The position numbers and the translations under genes were made by a program. The notes beneath the pieces are model-generated. The model searched no databases. It was given only the letters and a program-made list of their open reading frames with translations, and was not told the DNA's origin. A stretch of 64,000 nt of DNA from Hericium rajendrae (Eukaryota > Basidiomycota > Agaricomycetes > Russulales > Hericiaceae), in the NCBI GenBank assembly GCA_033439255.1, contig CM065891.1:496001-560000 (forward strand), read 5' to 3'. Positions 56,421 to 64,000 of the stretch are shown in pieces (within the stretch, counting starts at the first letter, position 1; every line of letters starts with the position of its first letter).

Positions 56421-58361
56421 TGATTTGTTTCATACGTGGATGACTGCGGGAGTTGCAGAAGATGGCATGCGAGCAAATCACTTTTTTCAATATCGCCCTA
56501 CAATTCCGTTCAGATGCTTGAACAATAAATGGAAGACCAGAACATACGAGCTTGTTGACGAGGAGCCAAAATAGATTATCCTCTTGCTTAAATTTATCAC
56601 GCAAGAGGTTTGCAATGAGTGAGATTGCTTGAGTGTGAACATATGGCAGGGGATCAGGTGATGGAGCCTGGACACAACAGCAATGATTGGTGGGCACGAC
56701 GAGAAGAAAGAAGTCACTGCGCCTTGAGGACTTGGAGAACTGAAGAAAAGTACTTATTGAGCCAATCTCCGAAGAACTACAGCACCAAATGCTGATCGGT
56801 TGTGCTGGTCGCGAAGATACTACCAGCGCACGGAAGGTGGAAGGCAGAAGGAGGGATTTGGTGCTGGTGCTACCTTCGGCCGGTAGAGGCGCAGTAAGGA
56901 GAGTAGAAGTCGACATCGAATGGGTGGGTAGAGCTTGTTCTCGTCGGTGTCGTAGCTGCCGATGACTCCACATTAGCCAAGTATGGGTGATGCGAGCACA
57001 GCGACACTGCAAGATCATGCAGGAACTTGAGGATGCAGTGAAGTGCGCGTGCAGTGGGTGGACGTCGTAGACATCGTGGACGTGGTCTAAGCGCATGCTG
57101 CACTCGACGTACGGCGAGCTTCGTGTCGCCTGGTGTGGGTTTCGGCTGGATAGGTAAAGATATAATTTAGATCTGCAGGGAATGATCAGGAATAAACACA
57201 CCTGGCTGGCTGGAGTAGGCCATGACAGGCTGAGCATCCTGATTTCGTTCTCGTTGCTCTTCATATTCAAAACGGAGGTTGAGTCGGCCGCGATAAGGAC
57301 AGTCCTTGCCCGTGAGCACTTGAGCACTCAACCATGAAGGTCAAGGTCCATTGAGCTTGACGATTCAGAGAGGGGACGGAGGGAACAGCTGAGAACAGTG
57401 ACAAGGGAGCTCGGAGACGATGGCTGAGGAAGAGATCTAGAGGTGCACTTCGATGCGTTTCGGTGCTTCAGCTGCCGAACACGGGTGAGTTCGAATGTCT
57501 TCCAACTTAGTAAATCAAATCAAATAGCATAAATTCTAGAAAAAAGACAGTAGTTGAAGTTCGTAAATTTAATTTGAATGAATGAGAGAGCTATCTAGTC
57601 AATGTACTGTAAACTACTGGGCAGTGACAGGAACTTAGCTGAACTTAGTGAAATCTGGCGTTTAGCCTCTGACACGATGCCCGGCAGCGCCCGGGCCGGG
57701 TCGCGGCAGCCAGACTCGTGCGTCGTTTCAGCTTCGTTCAAACTTTTGTCTCCAGTCGCTATGAGTATGTCGTCGTGTCGAGCTTTGCTAGCTCATTATC
57801 TGGCCCTAAACTTATCTCTCATATTCAGGTGTGCAATAAGTTCTTCTACTTGGTACTACTGACAAATGTGTGTGACTAGTACTGTCGCATGATATAACCG
57901 ATTCCCCGCTTCGATGCCTGGTGTCAGACGGTGAGATCGCTGCTAGCGCACTTTTCTCTTCACTCTCTCATCTTTTCTGCAGGCCCTTATGTTATGGTAA
58001 CAGACCAGCATGTCTGAACATTGTGTTATCTTCTTCAAGCTGGCCGCATATATATCTTGCATTTACTCAATAGTTTTCTGATTTACAGCTGTGGATTTGT
58101 TCACGAGATACGTTCCTATATCATTCGGTAGCTATTCGAGCTCCACTCACAAGGGATGGACATTCTCGATCTCTTGCCGAGTGACACAGTGGCATTGCGA
58201 TTGCCCTGAAGCCAAGCTGCCCATGCCATGTCATTTCGACTGGTCACGACTGTGCGTTGTCTGCAACGATTCCTATAAATCATGCTAATTGAAGCCTCCC
58301 ATCCTCAGATTTCGCATCCCCTCTGCCCCCAACTCTACTACACTGTTGTCTATCTCCTCTA

Positions 58362-61189
58362 ATGCCTCGCAAGCATGCTCGCTCTCCATCTGCGGACCCG
58401 AGCACTCGTGAATCGAGTCGTCCGCCCTCCACGTCAGCAACCCCTGAGCCGGCGACAAAGGCTGCAAAGACGGCTTTCAATGCCCGGTATCAGACATCAG
58501 AGAGGAGCAATGAAGAAGTACTCGGTGAGTCAGGGAAACTATGCTCATCGATTAATCTCATTGGTTTGCCTTCATAGAAATGCAGCGTAAGCGGTGGAAA
58601 TCTGCCGTGTATCAGCATTTTAAGATGCCGCCACTCATCGTCGTTGAGAAGGGTGTCATCAAGTATAAGTTCATTTGCAAAAAGTATGTGGCAGTTCTTA
58701 TCTTTGCGGTCTTATCTAAAGACGGGTGTGTAGGAGTCCGAGTACACATGTCATGCGTGAACGTAGTGACGATAGTACGAGCAATCTCCAACGTCACGCT
58801 AAGAGCTGCAAAGGAGTGGTACCGGAAGAACAACAGCAGATAACGACGTTTGCCCACGGAACGTTGTATTCGAAGGAAGAGTTCCGCATGCTGACCAGCT
58901 TATGGTGCGCCAGCAGCCACAGACCGTTCAATATCGTCAACGACCCAATCCTGCAACGCATGTTTCGGATGCTTTATGCGAAGGTTGAGATACCGTCGGA
59001 CAAGACGGTCTCCAGGGATATCAAAGAGATTTTTGCTCTATCGAAGAAAAATGTTGCGAGCATGTTGCAGGTGCGTTGTTACATCACAAATCACTTTTCT
59101 GTGGCTGACGCATCTTAGCAATATGCAGGGAAATTGCACATTGGTGTCGATGGGTGGTCATCGCCCAACCTGTTCTCCTTTTTAGGCATCATTGTGTATC
59201 TGGTTCAGAACAGCCAGATGCGATCTCTTATCTTGGATTTTATCAGGTTAGTTCTTTTTCTCATCTCTGAATTTGACTAACGGTTTGAACAGAATGACGA
59301 AATCTCATACCGGTGAATATTTGGCTGAACAGATCTTCAAATGCCTTGAAGGCTTCGGAGTCGTGCACAAGGTGATACTCTATTCGGATCTATCAGTTTA
59401 ATGGTACTGATGACTCTTTGCAGTTGCTTGGTCAGGTTTACGATAACGCCTCAAACAATGATACCGCGACCGCAGAGCTGGAGCTGCGCATGGATGGCAG
59501 TATGAGTGGCACGAATACCCGGATTCGCTGCATATGCCACATCCTGAACTTGGCTGTCAAAGTAAGTGCAATTGTTTAATCCTCGGTTACTTCACTGACA
59601 TACTTAATACAGGCAATCTTGTCGCAGTTTGCGAAGTCAAAGGAGGCTGCTGCCACGTCACTTGGGGCTGAGAGTGATGACGACGACGATGGTATAGAAC
59701 TTGATGAAGAGGATCACGAGGCATTGGAGGAAGCGGATGAAGATAGGCTGGCCCACGATGAAGCCGAGATCCAGGACGTTGCGGAGGAAGTGGAGGCCAG
59801 TCAACGGTTATCGCAACGTGACTTTAATCTTGGCTGTTGCGCGGTGACCAAGGTATGGGCCAGTCACGTTCGCTATTAACCATGCTAATTATGTCTATGT
59901 AGATCACCAAACTTGCGTCTCGGATTCATCATTCGACTTCGCTTACCGATGATCTCGGTGAATGCTGCGACAAGGCAAAAATTGAGCGGAAGAAGATTAA
60001 ACGTTCTGTCGCGACGCGCTGGAACTCTGTAGCTGAGATGATCAAATCCGCGCTGTACCTGCGACCTGCCTTGGACAAACTGGTTTTAATTGACCGTCAT
60101 AATAAGGATGCGCGCACAAGAATCAAGAAATACAGGCTTTCTAGGGATGAATGGGACTTGCTCATGCAGCTCGAGCCTATCTTGACTGTGAGTGCACTCG
60201 TGCTCAACTGCGTGTCTGTGGAGACTCACTATTTATCAATTAGAAATTTCTTTTGGCGACTGAGCGTATGTCACGGAGCAAGGTTCCGCTGCTTCATGAA
60301 GTTATCCCGATCATCGATTTTCTCACTGAGACACTCAAGGACGCTTCTGAAAGTTCCACCTTGTTTCCTGCTGTTCGTGCCGCCGCCGCCAAGGGTGTTT
60401 GTATCCTCAACAAATACTACGGCAAAACGGATGATTCGATCATGTACCGTTGTGCCATGGGTACGTACTTAATAATTTCACTTTGAACCAACACTTAATT
60501 ATATATGTTAGTCCTCCATCCACGTTACAAGACCACATATTTCATCAAGAAAAAGTGGCCTGACGCCTGGATTGAGACGGCCAAGGACATTGTACGGGAA
60601 CAGTGGGTTACTCATTACAAGCCTTTGGAGGAGTCTGTTGCGGTACCCGTTTCAGTTCGTCATCTCTCACTCATTGTCTTTGTATGATTAACTGACTTAA
60701 CTTATTATAGGATGATAGCAAGGACATTTTTGCAGATATCGACGATTTCGGCACAAGTGGGGGTGACGAACTTGAGGATTACCTTAACTCACCACCCATT
60801 ACTAATGTCAATGATCCTATCTCATGGTGGGATCGTGCCAGCAATAGTCTATTAGCAAGAATGGCAATTGACTTTTTGTCTGCACCGGGTAAGTAAGACC
60901 ATGCCTGCGATTTCTGGATCTAAGTTTGCTAAAACATTCTATAGCGGCAGGTACTGATGTTGAACGTGGATTCTTGCGCGGAGGCCTGACGGTCACCAAG
61001 CTTCGCCATAATCTATCAGATGAGTCAACACGTGCATCAACGGTACTTAACTCATGGGCAAAGATTGACGGGTTACTACCAGAGAAGGAGATTGTCCAGA
61101 TCTTTAAGGATAAATCCCGTAGGCCAAGGGTCGCAGGAGATAGTGGCAGCATTGACCTCACGCAGAATGATGACGATGATGACGCATAG
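58362..61189 (+). CDS. hAT-family transposase (copy C)
   Basis: Starts at ATG 58,362 (MPRKHARSPSADPS) and ends at 61,189. It has the same exon structure and motifs as copy A (BED finger, LHIGVDGWSSPN, DNASNND, DVERGFLRGGLTV). One notable change is GFSRGG to GFLRGG in the dimerisation region. No unspliced stop was seen. Unlike the element's other half, the transposase gene is untouched by the KDZ insertion. Confidence 0.83.
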
Positions 61190-61428
61190 ATTAGCAGCAG
61201 TAGTAATGCGAATAAAAGTTTTGACTCATGGCTTAGTAATTGGGTTCTAAATTGCGGGTCATGCGCAGGTAACCTGCAGGTCAACCCGTCTGAACAAAGC
61301 TTCCAACCTGGATCTGTGCAGGTCTCAGCCACCGAGTGACTCGGATCTGTGAGTCAGATACTCACGGGTCAATTTCACGGGTATACCCGTGCTGACTCGC
61401 AGGTGACTCGGAATCGTGTCTTTCCCTA

Positions 61429-63017
61429 CCAAACATAGTGGGCTCAGCAACCGATACATGACCAGCCGCATTGCGCTGCCCGAAATGCACCTTTTCAGTA
61501 ACACACCAGTCTTGACTGACAGCCAGGCCTTGCTGCAGAGGATCGTCTTGCGGTGTCAAAAGAGATGCTGGCATGGCGTTCCTATCGCAAACCTGTAGAT
61601 TGCTCACTAAGCCTGCAGACCGGTCGGGACTAACACTCCTACCTTCTCAAAAACACGACGATTAAGAGAAATCCGACCATTGTAGTTGTCCATGGTTGTC
61701 AGACTCATGTGCATCTGCCTGTTGATTAACAAATTGATATTGCACAGCGCTTCTTCTTGAGGACGAAATGCTGCCTCAAAGCTGTGACCGTCAAGGGTCA
61801 TGAACTGAGTAGCTCTCATGGCATTGGGTTCCATCCTACGAATGAAAATTAGCACGAAGGTAGTGTAAAGGACATGACCAAATGTGACTGACCCGTCCCA
61901 GTTACCCATGGTCGCAAAATTGAAGTTTCGCAAGAAACCCTGAAGCCTTATGCTAACACAAGCCGGCTTCACCTCTGGCACCGGATCCCATACTGCAATT
62001 TGCCGATAGATCAGTATGTTTTGACGAGAGAGGTCAGGGTTACTGAGTTCAGTGACCACCTGCGCCCACGCGCAAATGCCCGTATAGGTGTAGGGGACAA
62101 GCAGTTTCGGGTGGTCTGTTTACTTGTGAAGTGTTGAGTGGCATCGTAAGTAGATTCGAAAGGTTTGACCTGTGTACAGGTTGTAAATTGGTAATGAAAG
62201 TGGTCAAACCGACTCACAATGTTCCAAGGCGTGCCTCGCTCTGTAGTGGTTTGCCAGCGCGAAGCACGAATCCCGTCTCCAGCTGTAAGAGTGGGCGACG
62301 ACACTGTCACGACCGCAATTAGTATTGATTAGTTATATAATGAAGCAAGCTTACTGGATTGACCAGAGAATCGAGCTAAAATCTCTTTGGCTGCCGCGAA
62401 AGCAGCTGCAGTAGCAGGAACAACCGTGACAGACACACGTTCAAGCGGGTTCCCACCGGGTGAGTAGAAAAAGCGAGTCTTGACTGTCCCAGGGAGCCAG
62501 AACACGACGGGCTTTGTGTTTTTCTGGCGGGATAGGTTCTTGATTTTGGAACCGATGCTGGAAGCCCAGTCAATATCCACCGGCAAGTGCAAGATTGAGA
62601 ACGTATTCTTTTCTGGTAAGGACCAGTTTAAGAAGGTGACGAGGCGTCTAATAGCATAAATTAGCCAGGCCTTGCAAACCGACCGTGGTATATACTCATG
62701 AGTTTGGGTATCTTGATACCCGAGAATGTGAAGCTCATGCCCATTAATGGTACGAGTCTCAATAGCTGACTCGAATGGCTTGTTATCTGTATCCGATGCC
62801 GTGTTAGAAGACCTGTAAATTGATTAATACTGGCAGCGAGTGAAAAAAGATGCAACACATACCCAGAGCCTTTGTCTTTGACAATATCTTGATGCTCGTC
62901 CATCGTGGTAGTATCTCCAGTCTTCTTTACGATGGTCTTGTCCGGAATGTTAGAAGGGGTATGTCCAGATGGGGGAATTGGCGAAGTCGGCTGTCTGGTT
63001 ACCAATAAGAGAATCAT
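61429..63017 (-). pseudogene. Hypothetical gene, 5' part, cut by hAT (3' end at 20,410-20,484)
   Basis: Read on the minus strand from ATG about 63,017: PTSPIPPSGHTPSNIPDKT, KGSG, SSNTASDTDNKPFESAIE, INGHELHILGYQDTQTHEY, LVTFLNWSLPEKNTFSILHL, VVFWLPGTVKTRFFYSPGG, MSSPTLTAGDGIRASRW, LLVPYTYTGICAWAQVVTEL, LQGFLRNFNFATMGNWDG, and finally VTEKVHFGQRNAAGH up to the hAT junction at 61,429. Several GT-AG introns of 50-60 nt fit. One junction near 61,600 is unresolved. No known domain. The gene is non-functional now because its last exon lies 41 kb away. Confidence 0.5.
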
Positions 63018-63056
63018 CTAGCATATAAGAAGTCGTACGTACTTCTACTTGCCTTT

Positions 63057-64000
63057 CATCAGAAAAATATGCAGGTCCTACATAGTTCTACATATCTTAT
63101 ATAGAAGTCATAGGCCCATAGCACCTCCCTTTACTACATAGCTCTTATAGCTCAAGGGGAGAGCTATGGAGTACTATGAGGTGCTATAGAGCTGAAGGGA
63201 GTGCTATGAACTACTATCATAGCTATCATAGCTAACTATGAAGCTATTATAGAATGCCTAGCTACAACAATTATCAGAGCTATTATATCTATATGTACTA
63301 TATTGGATAGGTAGACTTCACACATCTATCCAAGCAATGAAGCCTATCAAAGCTATTCAGATTGTAGTTTGACTGAATAATATATTTAGATATACTTTAA
63401 ATAAAAGGAATAATCACACATAGAACAATATCAAGAGGACTGAGCAAATTAAATTATATTTATCATTCCAATCTATTATGAAATCTTATAACTAACTACA
63501 AATGTATATATATATTTATATTACTAACACTAAAAAAATAACAAGTCAATACACAAAGACTACAAAAAGCGAAAATAAAACCTAAAAGTCTAAGTAACAG
63601 TCAGCAAAAGAGTAAGACTCACCAAGACCATATAACAAAAGTATAGTATAATCTATAACAGAACAAAGACATAAGATAAGCATGAGTTAGCAAATATAAA
63701 GAACAAAGACTTACCAAACATTGAGAAAAGAAGTACAAGTTGAGAGCAAGCCCGAAACGAAGGGAGAAGGTAGTGGTTGAAGAGAGAAAGACGACGCGCG
63801 TTGCGCGAGGTTTATATAGCTGAGCGCGGACGTGCCCGGTCGGAGCCACAAATATGGCTGCCGCGCGCGGCCGTGTGTCGCGAGAAAGGCTACGAATCTA
63901 GACTTTACTAACTTACTTTGCCTATCCATAGATGCACTGTACAGTAGATAATTATGTAGCTCATTGATTGTTATTTTAGAAACTATCTATGCTTGCTGTC
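63057..64000. mobile_element. Second copy of the CATCAG-ended element, runs off the window
   Basis: Begins CATCAGAAAAATATGCAGG then TCCTACATAG. It is followed by the same order of blocks as the 27,224 element: subterminal CATAG/CTATG words (63,075-63,250), an AT-rich block with GCGAAAATAAAACCTAAA, and TAAGACTTACCAAA-type segments. A GC-rich promoter-like stretch (63,790-63,890) closes the visible part. Its far end is outside the window. It lies upstream of the split gene at 61,429-63,017. Confidence 0.65.

Larger units (their letters stand above)
39199..61428 (-). mobile_element. hAT transposon, copy C, inverted and split by the KDZ element
   Basis: The parts 39,199-39,810 and 55,891-61,428, minus one 7-bp duplication, sum to 6,143 bp, exactly the length of copy A. 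Ends are TAGGGTTCG at 39,199 and TTTCCCTA at 61,428. Outer flanks are ggtcttgg (39,191-39,198) and ccaaacat (61,429-61,436), unmatched to each other. The transposase gene is on the plus strand here (58,362-61,189). Its sequence is a mosaic. At its transposase end it shares copy A's variants, and beyond about 1 kb it mostly shares copy B's. Confidence 0.9.

Noticed and set aside
1-64000. CRISPR array, tRNA, rRNA or riboswitch
   Set aside because: No regularly spaced identical repeats with unique spacers, no recognisable cloverleaf or rRNA segments, and no clear TPP-aptamer motif near THI6 were seen by eye. A covariance-model scan would be decisive.

Overview
The window looks like the genome of a filamentous basidiomycete (Agaricomycetes). 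Genes carry many 45-70 nt introns with GTRNGY donors. It holds a CxC2-type KDZ transposase (a family expanded in these fungi), a fused fungal THI6 gene and a PhyH gene of fungal type. No rRNA, tRNA or CRISPR array was seen.

Bases 1-14,266 are host genes. A small tandem family of coiled-coil/Tudor proteins occupies 1-7,730: a 3' end at the window edge, a decayed copy, and two full copies, one with a frameshift. A DUF1771-Smr protein gene (1,461-3,000) lies inside the array. Then follow a RING/TRAF zinc-finger protein (minus strand), a divergent bifunctional thiamine gene (THI6) sharing a GATA-rich promoter region with it, and a phytanoyl-CoA dioxygenase (PhyH) gene.

Bases 14,267-64,000 are a nested transposon cluster. 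Three nearly identical 6.14-kb hAT elements (A 14,267-20,409; B 32,783-38,924; C 39,199-61,428, inverted) each carry a spliced BED-hAT transposase gene and a fragment of a host sugar transporter. Copy C is split by a 16,080-bp KDZ transposon (39,811-55,890) with imperfect TIRs, a 7-bp target duplication, long subterminal TAGTCA arrays, a KDZ transposase gene, several unrecognised cargo genes, and decayed pieces of a DnaJ and a prolyl-oligopeptidase gene. Between A and B lie an F-box-like gene, a non-autonomous hAT (22,903-24,026, perfect 8-bp TSD), and a broken Helitron Rep/helicase gene. That gene is itself interrupted by a 2.7-kb element (27,224-29,892) whose second copy starts at 63,057.

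The target duplications of the three hAT copies are swapped. A's right flank pairs with C's transposase-end flank (atgtttgg), and B's left flank pairs with C's other flank (ccaagacc). Joining the paired flanks restores open reading frames across both insertion sites. The simplest reading is two overlapping inversions between inverted hAT copies, although mis-assembly across the repeats must be excluded.
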